64,000 nucleotides of DNA from Liolophura sinensis (lineage: Eukaryota > Mollusca > Polyplacophora > Chitonida > Chitonidae). Below the pieces are notes generated by a model that saw nothing but the letters and a program-made list of their open reading frames with translations, searched no databases and was not told the DNA's origin. This document shows, piece after piece, positions 12,301 to 22,129 of the stretch (the stretch's first letter is position 1; each line of letters starts with the position of its first letter). Location: the NCBI RefSeq assembly GCF_032854445.1, contig NC_088300.1:79846101-79910100 (forward strand), read 5' to 3'. The translations under genes and the position numbers were made by a program.

Positions 12301-15300
12301 TTCTGTTTTCACACTTTCTATTGTCTGGAAGATTGTGTACATGCTATTCATGGGATTTGATATAGTGCGTTTTGGGGATAGAGTAGCCCTTAGAATCATG
12401 TTTTTGTGTGGGAATCATATGAATGCATGAAATTTTTACCTGTGTTGCAGATTTTTGTTCCGAGAATCGGGTGTTCCACCGCTGAGGGACATAGCTCAGT
12501 CCAGACATCGGTACACAGCCAGAACCATCAAGTTTGCCTCATCGGTAAGTGACACTCATAACAAGGGACATTGTCTATAATTAGTTTGACCTATCGCATC
12601 ATGATTTACCATTGGTTGTCTCACAGTGTGTGTGTAGAACTTGACCAGATGCATTGGTTTGCAGCTTTATTACTGCTATGTACAAACACTGTTTACAGCC
12701 TGATTACCTTTATGTACAAGCATTGTTTACAGCCTGATTACCTCTATGTACAAGCACTGTTTACAGCCTCATTACCTCTATGTACAAGCATTGTTTACAG
12801 TCTCATTACCTCTATGTTCAAGCATTGTTTACAGTCTCATTACCTTTATGTACAAGCACTATTTATAGCCTTATTGCCTGTATGTACGGGCACTTTTTAC
12901 AGCCTTATTATCTCTATGTACAAGCACGGTTTACAGCTTTATTACCTCTATGTATGATCACTATTTACAACGTGTGTTAAGTCATCTTGAGCCATTGGTT
13001 TACAGCTTTATTACCACTGTGTACAAGCATTGTTTACAGCCTGATTAACTCAATGTACGAGCGCTGTTTACAGCCTGATTACCTCTGTACGAGCACTGTT
13101 TACAGGTGGATTACCTCTATGTACAAGCACTGTTTACAGCATTATTAGCCCTATGTACAATCCCTGTTTGAACGTGTGTTAGGTCATCTTGAGCCATTGG
13201 TTTACAGCCTTACTACCTCTATGTACAAGCACTGTTTACAGCTTTATTACCTCTATGTTCAAGCACTGTTTACACCCTGATTACCTCTATGTACGAGCAC
13301 TGTTTACAGCCTCATTACGTCTATGCACAAGCACTGTTTACAGCCTCATTACTGCTGTACAAGCACTGTTTACACCCTGATTACCTCTATGTACAAGCAC
13401 TGTTTACAGCTTCATTACATCTATGCACAAGCGCTGTTTACAGCCTCACTACCTCTATGTACAAGTACTGTTTACAGCCTCATTAGCTTTGTGTACCATC
13501 ACTGTTTACAGCCTGATTACCTGTATGTACAACCACTGCTTACAGCCTCATTACCTCTGTGTATGAGCACTGTTTACAGCCTCATTACAGTTATGTACAA
13601 GCACTGTTTACAGCCTGATTGCCTCTATGTACAAGCACTGTTTACAGCCTTGTTTCCTCTATGTACATACCGGGCCCGATAGCATAGTTGGTAGAGTGTC
13701 CGCTTCGGGAGCAGTAGATTTAAGGTCAAAGCTGGGTTGAGTCACACCTTAGACTTTAAAAGAGGAAGTTGTAATTTCCTCACTTGGTGTTCAGCATGAA
13801 GGGGACAATGCAACAACTGGTTGACCCGTATCAGTATAATGGCTCGGGCGGGGCGACTTACTTTGCCACTGGTAAGGCGTCTCAGTGAAGCAGCACTAGA
13901 CAAAAGGGCAGTGGAAATCTGTTCTGCAACAAGGAAGCATATTACATACACTCTAAGGATTCCTTCATCTTCATATAGCTGAAAAATTGTTAAGAACGAC
14001 GTTACACCCCAAGCACTCACTCACACTAATCTATGTACAAGCACTGTTTACAGCCTCATTACCTCTATGTACAAGCACTGTTTACAGCCTCATTACCTCT
14101 ATGTACAAGCACTGTTTATAGCCTGTTTACCTCTATTTACAAGCATAGTTTACACTTTATTACCTCAATGTAAAAGCACTGTTTACAGCTTCATTACCTC
14201 TATGTACAAGCACTGTTTACAGCCTCATTACCTCAATGTACAAGCACTGTTTACAGCCTGATTACCTCAATGTACAAGCACTGTTTACAGCCTGATTACC
14301 TCAATGTACATGCACTGTTTACAGCCTTATTACCTCTATGGTTGATCACTATTTACAACATTTGTGTCAAGACATCTTGAGCCATTGGTTTACAGCTTTA
14401 TTACCCTTATGTATGAGCACTGTTTACAGCCTAATTACCTCCATGTACAAGCACTGTTTACAGCCTAATTACCTTTATGTACAAGCACTGTTTACAGCCT
14501 CATTACATATGTGTACAAGCACTGTTTACAGCCTCATTACCTCTATGTACCAGCACTGTTTACAGCCTCATTACCTCTATGTACCAGCACTGTTTACAGC
14601 CTTATTACCTCCATGTACAATCACTGTTCATAGCCTGATTACCTCTATGTTCACGCACTGTTTACAACATGTGTTAAATCATCACAGTGTGTATATTTAT
14701 TTATTTGATTGGTGTTCTACACCATAGTCAAGAATCTTGACTTATAAAACGACCACCAACATCATGGTGGTAGGAAAGCGGGCAGTGCCAAGGGAAACCC
14801 ACGACCATCCGCAGGTGGTTGGCAGACCTTCCCGCCAGGAAAGAAACCGGCATGAGCTGGATTGAACTGACAACGACCGCTTTGGTGAGAGGCTCCTGGG
14901 TCATTGCGCCACAGTGGCATGCTAACTCCCTCGGCCATGGAGTCCTCCAGCGTGTATGAAGCAGCAAGTAAAAAATATAAACAAATAAATTAGAATATCC
15001 TGAAGTTGATGGCCTCAGTATTGGCCTTTACTGGTTGATTGGTTTGAGTGTCTCTCTGGCTGCGGCAGATCATTCCTTGAAGGATTAGGCTGCGGCAGAT
15101 CATTCTTTGAAGGATTGGGCTGCGGCAGATCATTCCCTGAAGATTAGGCTGTGGCAGACCAGTCCTTGAAGGATTAGGCTGCGGCAGATCAGTCCGTGAA
15201 GGATTAGGCTGCGGCAGATCAGCCCTTGAAGGATTAGGCTGTGGCAGATCAGCCCTTGAAGGATTAGGCTGCGGCAGATCAGTCCTCGAAGGATTATGCT

Positions 15301-18300
15301 GCGGCAGATCAGTCCTTGAAGATTAGGCTGCGGCAGATCAGCCCTCGAAGGATTAGGCTGCGGCAGATCAGTCTTTGAAGGATTAGGCTGCGGCAGATCA
15401 GCCCTTGAAGGATTAGGCTGCGGCAGATCAGCCCTTGAAGGATTAGGCTGCGGCAGATCAGTCCTCGAAGGATTATGCTGCGGCAGATCAGTCCTTGAAG
15501 GATTAGGCTGCGGCAGATCAGTCCGTGAAGGATTAGGCAGCAGATCAGTCCTTGAAGGATTAGGCTGCGGCAGATCAGTCCTTGAAGGATTAGGCTGCGG
15601 CAGATCAGTCCTTGAAGGATTAGGCTGCGGCAGATCAGCCCTTAAAGGATTAAGCTGCGGCAGATCAGCCCTTGAAAGATTACGCTGCGGCAGATCATTC
15701 CGTGAAGGATTACGCTGCGGCAGATCATTCTTTGAAGGATTAGGCTGTGGCAGATCAGTCCTTGAAGGATTAGGCTGCGGCAGATCAGTCCGTGAAGGAT
15801 TAGGCTGCGGCAGATCAGTCCTTAAAGGATTAGGCTGCGGCAGATCAGCCCTTGAAGGATTAGGCTGCGGCAGATCAGCCCTTGAAGGGTTAGGCTGCGG
15901 CAGATCAGTCCTTGAAGGATTAGGCTGCGGCAGATCAGTCCTTGAAGGATTACGCTGCGGCAGATCAGCCCTTGAAGGATTACACTGCGGCAGATCAGCC
16001 CGCGAAGGATTACGCTGCGGCAGATCAGTCCGCGAAGGATTACGCTGCGGCAGATCAGCCCTTGAAGGATTAGGCTGCGGCAGATCAGCCCTTGAAGGAT
16101 TAGGCTGCGGCAGATCAGTCCTCGAAGGATTACGCTGCGGCAGATCAGTCCTTGAAGGATTAGGCTGCGGCAGATCAGTCCGTGAAGGATTAGGCAGCAG
16201 ATCAGTCCTTGAAGGATTAGGCTGCGGCAGATCAGTCCGTGAAGGATTAGGCAGCAGATCAGTCCTTGAAGGATTAGGCTGCGGCAGATCAGTCCTTGAA
16301 GGATTAGGCTGCGGCAGATCAGCCCTTGAAGGATTACGCTGCGGCAGATCAGCCCTCGAAGAATTAGGCTGCGGCAGATCAGTCCTTGAAGGATTAGGCT
16401 GCGGCAGATCAGCCCTTGAAGGATTAGGCTGCGGCAGATCAGCCCTTGAAGGATTACGCTGCGGCAGATCAGCCCTCGAAGGATTAGGCTGCGGCAGATC
16501 AGCCCTCGAAGGATTAGCCTGTGGCAGATCAGCCCTCGAAGGATTAGGCTGCGGCAGATCAGCCCTTGAAGGATTAGGCTGCGGCAGATCAGCCCTTGAA
16601 GGATTAGGCTGCGGCAGATCAGTCCTCGAAGGATTAGGTGGCATATCAGTCCTCGAAGGATTAGGCTACTCATCAGTCCTTAAAGGATTTGGTCACATTG
16701 TCAGCTGTAACTTTAAGTCAGGAGATTTGTCAAGAAGCTGACAAAGGCAGCTCCATCCACCCATCAACCTGACTGCCAATGTTTTACAGCACCAGTTATT
16801 CATCATCCTGCGGAGGGATGTGGGTTTTCTTCCACTGTAATGATGGCCTCCGTGATAATAAATAAAAACAAAAAACTGTGTTATAAAACTGTTTAATGCA
16901 GTAACATTGCATATTAATCATTTTGGAGGAACAGTTATATAAATGATTCTCTGCTCTGATAGGTGTTGAGGACAATGTGGCAGTTCCGTGAGTTACAGTC
17001 CGTATACAAGAGAGAAGGTTACACAGACAGAGATTTCCTGACAGTCTCCACAATGGCCAGGTATGTACACAGGTAACACCTCACCAGACCTCTGGATCAG
17101 CGCTCCTCTACCTCCTGTGTACAACAGGTAAATGTGCTCATTATTTCATCATATAACCTTGGCCACTGAGAAAGGCATGCTGCAGCTGTGTACAGGCAGT
17201 ATGGTGTGGTCAGTACAGAGGGTGTGGTCAGTACAGAGGGTGTGGTCAGTACAGAGGGTGTGGTCAGTACAGTGGGTGTGGCCAGTACAGAGGGTGTGGC
17301 CAGTACAGAGAGCTCATAATGCGAGGTAGATTCAGTGTCGAGTCATTCTGGATATAATACTACAATGGCTTCAAAGAACAGCTCTCAGGTGTTAAAAGGT
17401 ATGCTGAATACACATGGGATACTTAGTACACTGTGTACTATGAAAAATTATTGTTTGTCTGCAAAATTTATGTTTAAGTGACAGTGTATTTTTTACAGGC
17501 CCGAGTCTGCCACCAGCCCTCCCCCTAGCAACGTGAACACACCGTACAACACACTGAGTCGACCCATATCTAACCAGGGCTATGACGACACCACGCTTAG
17601 CTCTCCTTACTCAGTCTCGAAGGCCAATCACCATGCTAACCATGGCCATAAGATGGCCACAGGTCGGATGATGGGCTACAGCAACCCTGCCCACCTGCAC
17701 GCTCCTGATACAGGTGAGAAACTGGCTGGTGGGTGACGAGTTATAGGACTGAGAGGGAGGTGGAAGATGACGAGTAGGCTAAATGTTAGCTCATTCGGTG
17801 TCCTGAGATTCTGTGTACTATAATTATTGCACACATTTGTATTTATACTTGATAAACCATTTAGCTAACAACATTGTTTTTTGTAAGTAAGAACAACTCT
17901 TGTGAGATAACAGGTTGATGTAAAATCAGCTGAGAGAGGAGGTGCAGGTTTGGTGTCTCCACAGTGTTAGCAGAACTTCCTATGGCCCACAGGACATTGC
18001 CACAGGACATTGCCACATACATGACCTGAATGTTTCCAGGAATATTGTGAACGATTTTGGACAAGAACATTTTGCCCCTGTTCCATACCATTTTGCTTCA
18101 TCCTGCTTAATGATGTGCTCATTCTTTTGTTTTTCTGTAGATCGTTATGGAAATAGAGAGAGACAGGATCACAAGGTTAGTGACACGGTTTACTGAATTG
18201 AAACAAATTTCAGGGTAACGGTGTAAATTCATTTACATGTCTGTGTAAGATGTTTAGCGGTAATATGACTTTTCCTGATGGTTGCACATGGTAATTTGAT

Positions 18301-19135
18301 AAGCTGTTATTGTCTTCCCCAGCAACCAGAGCAGCATATCCCAATGCGCGAGATAGGATCTGGCTATGCAGCAGTGGAGGATCACCCCCCGAGTTATAAC
18401 GATTATAAACGCTCAAAACCACCAGTAGGGGGTGTCCCACTCTTCCCCAATTTGGAACCGGTAAGTAAGACAGAATGTGAATACCTCTGGCTTTTGTATG
18501 ACCTGAGTATCAAGCTTGGAGAGATTCTCTGGTGTTTCTGTGAAGAAGGAAACTGGTATATTGGTGTCCTGTGGATTTGTTGGCCTCTGCACTACAGCTC
18601 TGCTCAAGTCTTTATTAACCAGTTGCAATATTTCTCGGCTTGTCTCACAGTATAGGTTTTGTTTTATGACTGGTGTGCGCCCAGTAGTGAATTGGACAGC
18701 GCAAAAATAGTTCAAGGCACCATATTTCTTCATAGTTGAATTTGGGTTTTGAGCAGAGCGGTTCCATGTCTTTTGATACTAGCACAGAGGCTGTTAATAT
18801 TTTAGAGTGAACAGCTGCATTCTGTAGTTCTAACAACACACCTGTAAAGCTTCAGGTTGAAGTTACCTGTAAATCATTTTCTTCTGAGAGTGAATATTCA
18901 AGTATGAGGACAAAGTAAAGTTAATAAAGTTGAAAAGGTAAAACCTGGCCAGTTCTGTTTCTGATCCTGACTTTCTTGATTCTCCCAGGGTGCGTCCGTG
19001 CCAGAGGAGCCCAGGGAGCCTTTGTATGCCCAGGTAAACAAAAGTGGGCGTCGCCGACCAGAGGAAGGTGGTGCACCTGCTCACCTGATGTTAGAGGGAG
19101 GAGCAGGTCAGGGTGGTGCCGACTCGTGGGTCTAA
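6262..19135 (+). CDS. CTNND-like: Delta-catenin/p120-catenin family armadillo protein, C-terminal 591 residues (13 exons)
   Basis: Joined exons are 6262-6378, 7722-7882, 8597-8832, 9930-10020, 10747-10906, 11411-11561, 11725-11857, 12451-12544, 16963-17060, 17499-17713, 18141-18175, 18323-18460 and 18989-19135. They total 1776 bases with every phase matching. The protein holds armadillo repeats ([29 protein letters not shown]) interrupted by a lysine-rich insert ([12 protein letters not shown]), as in p120 catenins, then a low-complexity tail with PPSY and a C-terminal DSWV. In this family the armadillo domain binds the cadherin juxtamembrane segment and controls cadherin stability and Rho GTPases; DSWV, shared with ARVCF and delta-catenin, binds PDZ proteins. 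The N-terminal coiled coil and first armadillo repeats lie outside the window. Nearly every intron is filled with minisatellites or SINEs. Confidence 0.95.
6415..7440. repeat. 18-bp minisatellite in a catenin intron
   Basis: The unit is near AATATCAGAGAAATGAGC, about 55 copies with many indels. Blocks of roughly 200 bp recur three to four times (the run through TATTACAGAAATGATAGAG), showing higher-order duplication. It begins about 40 bases after the exon donor at 6379. ORFs on both strands (NIREMS or SDIAHF repeats) are spurious. Confidence 0.93.
7722..7882 (+). CDS. CTNND-like: Catenin exon, armadillo repeat
   Basis: 161 bases, phase 0 in, two bases over at the end. Acceptor CCTCTTTGCAG, donor CTCAG|GTCAGC. 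It encodes 53 residues including [10 protein letters not shown] and NATGVL, the loop-and-repeat segment matching p120 VIIPHSGW. Confidence 0.95.
7883..8596. other. Catenin intron
   Basis: Unique AT-rich intron between two armadillo exons, with short T-runs. No further exon is needed because the phases on each side already join (AG + G). Confidence 0.7.
8597..8832 (+). CDS. CTNND-like: Catenin exon, armadillo repeat with conserved cysteines
   Basis: 236 bases; AG+G completes an Arg codon. It encodes 78 residues including [15 protein letters not shown] and [13 protein letters not shown], strongly p120-like. The donor is GAGAAAG|GTACGG. The final about 20 exon bases and the donor are echoed in the tandem array that follows. 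Confidence 0.95.
8848..9690. repeat. 102-bp tandem array carrying a copy of the preceding exon-donor junction
   Basis: About seven copies of a 102-bp unit, with a decayed copy at each end. The early unit contains GTCCCAGACAAAG|GTTTGG near 8900, which lines up with the real exon end GTCCCAGAGAAAG|GTACGG at 8820-8838; similarity continues into the intron (AGAC then GGGTGG). Later units keep CAGAGACAAAGGTTTGG. Long ORFs on both strands result from the period being a multiple of three. Confidence 0.93.
9930..10020 (+). CDS. CTNND-like: Catenin exon, lysine-rich insert
   Basis: 91 bases between TTATTTCAG and CAGGG|GTGAGT. It encodes 29 residues with a glycine/lysine run ([12 protein letters not shown]), matching the basic insertion loop of p120 catenins that binds GTPases or nucleic acid and can act as a nuclear signal. 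Confidence 0.92.
10021..10345. repeat. 15-bp G/T-rich array starting exactly at a splice donor
   Basis: The unit is ATGTTTGGTGTTTGT, about 21 copies. The first degenerate copy is the donor itself (GTGAGTGTTTGTGTG). On the transcript this is a UG/GU-rich intronic stretch beside the 5' splice site. The MFGVC-type ORFs are not genes. Confidence 0.93.
10747..10906 (+). CDS. CTNND-like: Catenin exon, armadillo repeat
   Basis: 160 bases; GG+T completes Gly. It encodes 53 residues including [14 protein letters not shown] and [13 protein letters not shown], corresponding to the post-insert armadillo repeat. Acceptor GTTTTCCAG, donor GGATG|GTGAGA. Confidence 0.95.
11411..11561 (+). CDS. CTNND-like: Catenin exon, armadillo repeat
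   Basis: 151 bases after TTCTGTACAG. It encodes 50 residues including [12 protein letters not shown] and [15 protein letters not shown], followed by G that is completed in the next exon. Confidence 0.95.
11725..11857 (+). CDS. CTNND-like: Catenin exon, armadillo repeat
   Basis: 133 bases; G+GA completes Gly. It encodes 43 residues including RLVSKLPAP and [12 protein letters not shown]. Donor GCATT|GTAAGT. Confidence 0.94.
12001..12190 (+). mobile_element. SINE family 1, degenerate plus-oriented copy
   Basis: It starts GGGGGGCCTCCATGGCTGGG (tRNA-like head) and ends ACACCAATCAAATGAATAA, the reverse complement of the heads seen at 14695 and 27116. The middle is shortened. No clear target-site duplication. 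Confidence 0.8.
12451..12544 (+). CDS. CTNND-like: Catenin exon, end of the armadillo domain
   Basis: 94 bases; TT+A completes Leu. It encodes 31 residues ([14 protein letters not shown], then [10 protein letters not shown]). Acceptor GTGTTGCAG, donor TCATCG|GTAAGT. The next intron is 4.4 kb and almost wholly repeats. Confidence 0.92.
12640..14680. repeat. 34-bp minisatellite split by a SINE
   Basis: The unit is TTTACAGCCTCATTACCTCT plus ATGTACAAGCACTG, about 48 copies in two blocks (12640-13667 and 14030-14680). Each unit carries GTTTACAG|C, a weak acceptor-like motif. The ORFs ([10 protein letters not shown] type) cycle over 34 residues because 34 is not a multiple of three. Confidence 0.95.
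13668..14029 (+). mobile_element. SINE family 2 nested inside the 34-bp array
   Basis: Starts CGGGCCCGATAGCATAGTTG (tRNA-like A-box region) and ends CAAGCACTCACTCACACTAA, the reverse orientation of the copy at 5376-5744. It is flanked by TCTATGTACA at 13658-13667 and 14030-14039; this matches the array unit itself, so the duplication is expected but cannot be told from array sequence. The insertion postdates the array. Confidence 0.9.
14695..14947 (-). mobile_element. SINE family 1 with near-perfect target-site duplications
   Basis: Begins TTTATTTATTTGATTGGTGT and ends in the tRNA-like head (reverse complement GGACTCCATGGCCGAGG). It is flanked by CAGTGTGTAT at 14685-14694 and CAGCGTGTAT at 14948-14957. 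Confidence 0.9.
15045..16690. repeat. 30-bp minisatellite, about 54 copies
   Basis: The unit is GGATTAGGCTGCGGCAGATC plus AGTCCTTGAA. Variation is mostly AGTCC/AGCCC and TTGAA/CTCGAA/CGTGAA; a 27-bp short form recurs (AGGCAGCAGATC). The 504-residue minus ORF of [10 protein letters not shown] repeats has no start context, splice partner or expression sign, and a second minus frame is also open. Confidence 0.96.
16796..16866 (+). mobile_element. Short SINE family 1 remnant
   Basis: CATCCTGCGGAGGGATGTGG then a diverged TAATGATGGCCTCCGTGATAA resemble the body and tail of family 1. Heavily decayed. Confidence 0.45.
16963..17060 (+). CDS. CTNND-like: Catenin exon, post-armadillo
   Basis: 98 bases between GCTCTGATAG and GCCAG|GTATGT. 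It encodes [17 protein letters not shown] and DFLTVSTMA plus AG. This corresponds to the p120 segment LQTIWGYKELRKPLEKEGW that closes the armadillo domain. Confidence 0.93.
17205..17312. repeat. 18-bp minisatellite, six copies
   Basis: The unit is GGTGTGGTCAGTACAGAG, short and nearly uniform, within the intron after 17060. Confidence 0.93.
17499..17713 (+). CDS. CTNND-like: Catenin exon, C-terminal tail
   Basis: 215 bases; AG+G completes Arg. It encodes 71 residues, Ser/Pro/His rich, with [10 protein letters not shown] and GYDDTTLSS, the latter matching the SYDDSTLP segment of p120 proteins. Confidence 0.92.
18141..18175 (+). CDS. CTNND-like: Catenin micro-exon
   Basis: 35 bases between TTTCTGTAG and CAAG|GTTAGT. 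G+AT gives Asp, then [11 protein letters not shown]. Its small size and phase (two bases in, none out) fit; skipping it would break the frame. Confidence 0.85.
18323..18460 (+). CDS. CTNND-like: Catenin exon with PPSY motif
   Basis: 138 bases, phase 0 to 0, so it could be skipped in frame. It encodes 46 residues including [10 protein letters not shown], a WW-domain-type PPxY ligand. Acceptor TCTTCCCCAG, donor GAACCG|GTAAGT. Confidence 0.9.
18989..19135 (+). CDS. CTNND-like: Catenin terminal exon ending in a PDZ ligand
   Basis: 147 bases after GATTCTCCCAG. It encodes [18 protein letters not shown], a Gly-rich stretch and the C-terminus GADSWV, then TAA at 19133-19135. DSWV is the class of PDZ ligand seen on ARVCF and delta-catenin, so this gene is closer to those than to CTNND1 in its tail. 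Confidence 0.93.
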   Translation, partial: GASVPEEPREPLYAQVNKSGRRRPEEGGAPAHLMLEGGAGQGGADSWV

Positions 19136-20095
19136 GACCTCTTCACACAAACAACTGTTGCTATGTGTCTGCGATCATCATCTGTTTAGCTCTCAGACAG
19201 TAGCTATCGAAAGTGTTAAAAAGCGCTAACCAAACCGGACCAAATGCATATATTGTGAGAGTTGAGCCCAGGTGACACTGAAAACTGGATGCTTACCTCC
19301 TCTTCAGCACTCTGAACTGATCAAATGACAGTCCAAAGAGGGAAATAGATACATAGTATGTCACTGCATACAAGTACATTGTATCAGAATTGTTCTTATT
19401 TTATTCTCCATGTGAGCAAAGAACAGTAATATCATTGGATGTAAAATATTGACAGACTTACGGTTCATCCAATCACCTGTGTTCTTGTACTTCATCAAGA
19501 GCTTTGTGCTAAGCAGTGGCTTTTAGAACTTTATGCAGTAAAGTATCTGTGACTGTGTTATATCTGTCAGCTAGGAAGATGTTTCTGTTGGGAGCAGCAT
19601 TGTCTGTCCACGTCTGCGCTGTTTAGGCCTCTGCTGGCAGATTGACATTATGTACACCAGTGTTCAGCTTTTAGTCTAACACCTATAGAACTATATTATT
19701 TTTGTACTTTTTGACAGCTACATGTAGTACATATGATTTCACAAAGTCACAAATGTAGATGAAATCTAAGTATGTACAGCTTTAGTGAACAGAACTTTGG
19801 GGTAAGTGAGCCTATTTTGTGCTTTCCTGTTTGTATTCTGTGTGGACTGTCCATGATATGGTACATCAGCATAGTGAAGATCATCATTGATCACAGGTAA
19901 TACAGGTAAACTGGCTGGTACCAGCTTGATAGCAGTTTTTAACCCAAAGATGATTATTTCTTTAATACAGACAATTATAGGTATTATATTAGTGATATGG
20001 AATGAAAACTGGTCTGTATCACCTGAGATCGGAAGTTGATCAGTTTTAGTCTATTATTCACATTTGATACAGTTAGATCAGTGTGTGATTGCATG
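19136..20095 (+). other. CTNND-like: Probable catenin 3' untranslated region
   Basis: AT-rich unique sequence directly downstream of the stop, with no exon or ORF of note. The polyadenylation site is not certain. Confidence 0.5.
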
Positions 20096-20099
20096 ATGC

Positions 20100-20850
20100 A
20101 ATATGTACAGGTGGTGGCAGAGTAATCATCTACCTGTACATAGACAACATTACCCCTGTGTTAGGTGTTATTACAACATGATGCAGGTATGCACAGGCAG
20201 TGGCAGAGTAATCACCTACCTGTACATAGACAACATTACCCCTGTGTTAGGTGTTATTACAACATGATGCAGGTATGCACAGGTGGTGGCAGAGTAATCA
20301 CCTACCTGTACATAGACAACATTACCCCTGTGTTAGGTGTTATTACAACATGATGCAGGTATGCACAGGTGGTGGCAGAGTAATCACCTACCTGTACATA
20401 GACAACATTACCCCTGTGTTAGGTGTTATTACAACATGATGCAGGTATTCACAGGTGGTGGCAGAGTAATCACCTACCTGTACATAGACAACATTACCCC
20501 TGTTTTAGGTGTTATTACAACATGATGCAGGTATGCACAGGTGGTGGCAGAGTAATCATCTACCTGTACATAGACAACATTACCCCTGTGTTAGGTGTTA
20601 TTACAACATGATGCAGGTATGCACAGGTGGTGGCAGAGTAATCATCTACCTGTACATAGACAACATTACCCCTGTTTTAGGTGTTATTACAACATGATGC
20701 AGGTATGTACATGTGGTGGCAGAGTAATCATCTACCTGTACATAGACAACATTACCCCTGTGTTAGGTGTTATTACAACATGATGCAGGTATGCACAGGT
20801 GGTGGCAGAGTAATCATCTACCTGTACATAGGCAACATCACACCTGTGTG
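20100..20850. repeat. 86-bp tandem array, about nine near-identical copies
   Basis: Each unit has GATGCAGGTATGCACAGGTG, CACCTACCTGTACATAGACA and CATTACCCCTGTGTTAGG. Copies differ at only a few sites, implying recent amplification or homogenisation. It lies about 1 kb after the catenin stop, possibly inside the 3' UTR. Repeated 62-residue ORFs are period artefacts. Confidence 0.96.
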
Positions 20851-22125
20851 AAACAAGTATGATGCTGGCTGTGTACTGTTACCAAATGTCATCTGTGTTG
20901 TCTCAGGTGTGATACTGATTGTTGTGTTTTCATCTGTTAACATCGTGTGATACCAGCTACCATCCTGTCAATGGCCTGAAACTGGCTCATACTGCAAGCA
21001 CAAATGTGATCACCCACCTGCCTTCAAGTTCCTACATTATTCACAGGTGGTCACAGGCGCCCAGAAAGGACCAGGTGGAAAAGACATCTAAACACATGTG
21101 ATCTATGATCACAACATCATCTGATCAAGTGTAATCAACATACCCCTACACGTGCCTAGAGTTCATACCATGCATAGCGGAATTTGGATTTGATTGAAAA
21201 TGACCATTTTTGGAACAGTAGAGGCATGATAAAGCTGTACCTACCAGATGTACTGTCATATTGGGAGGGAAGTGTCGTTCAGGCGCTGCAGTCATTGTTA
21301 CATGGACATTTATCTACTTTATATTCTGGTGACATTAAAGACTACATTTTGTGTTTATCTGCTCAGATTCTCTGGGCTTCATATGCATAACATATTTTTC
21401 CCCTGTTTTGTACACTACATGATGCTTATACATTATTGTTATTATTACATACCTATACATAACTATATAATTACGCATGTGTCAGTTTGTCACTGTACAT
21501 ATCATAATGGTTGTGGAACTGTGCACTTGATGTACAGTTACTTTGATACTTTAGGTATAGGCCTATCATGCAGGCAAACATAGGCTTACATGTAGCTTTT
21601 TAAATATTTGCCAATGTTCTAGTGGTCCATCATTGAATCTGGTAAGGAGAACATTCTGTATTTCTTCAAGCTCATATCAATTTGTACATCACTGACATTA
21701 AAACCTTGTTTGTTGATTTTGTTTTCTTTTTTTTTTTCATATACTTACATATCCAGTAAGGTTGTACATTTTGGCTTTGATCTTTTGTTGCAGTCATATC
21801 TAACATTTTATCATAATTAATTGAGGGCATGTCTTTATTTTTAGTATTTTATATTTTCTTTTTCACATAGAGAGAGTTTATTCACCAACAGTAAAAGAGC
21901 TTCCCAATAATTCAGCGTTTTAAATTTGTTTATCTCATTTTTTTATTATTATTATTTGATTTCATTAAATGCGGTCATGAAATGCCTAAAATTAAAAAGT
22001 GTTGCTTGTCTATTTTCTTTCTTTCTTGTCTGCAACAAAATTAGAATGAACTGTGTATTGTTTCAATGGAATTAAATGCTTCGTTTAAATAGAATATCAA
22101 GAATGAAAATGCAAGCCTTTCTTAA
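20851..22125. other. Non-coding, AT-rich
   Basis: No exon found. T-rich runs and several ATTAAA-like strings occur; the end of the catenin transcript may be here. Confidence 0.5.
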
Positions 22126-22129
22126 TACC

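Noticed and set aside
15130..16673. 504-residue minus ORF rich in [10 protein letters not shown], looking like a structural repeat protein
   Set aside because: It is a 30-bp intronic minisatellite within the catenin gene; another minus frame is open for 283 residues, and short 27-bp units are tolerated.
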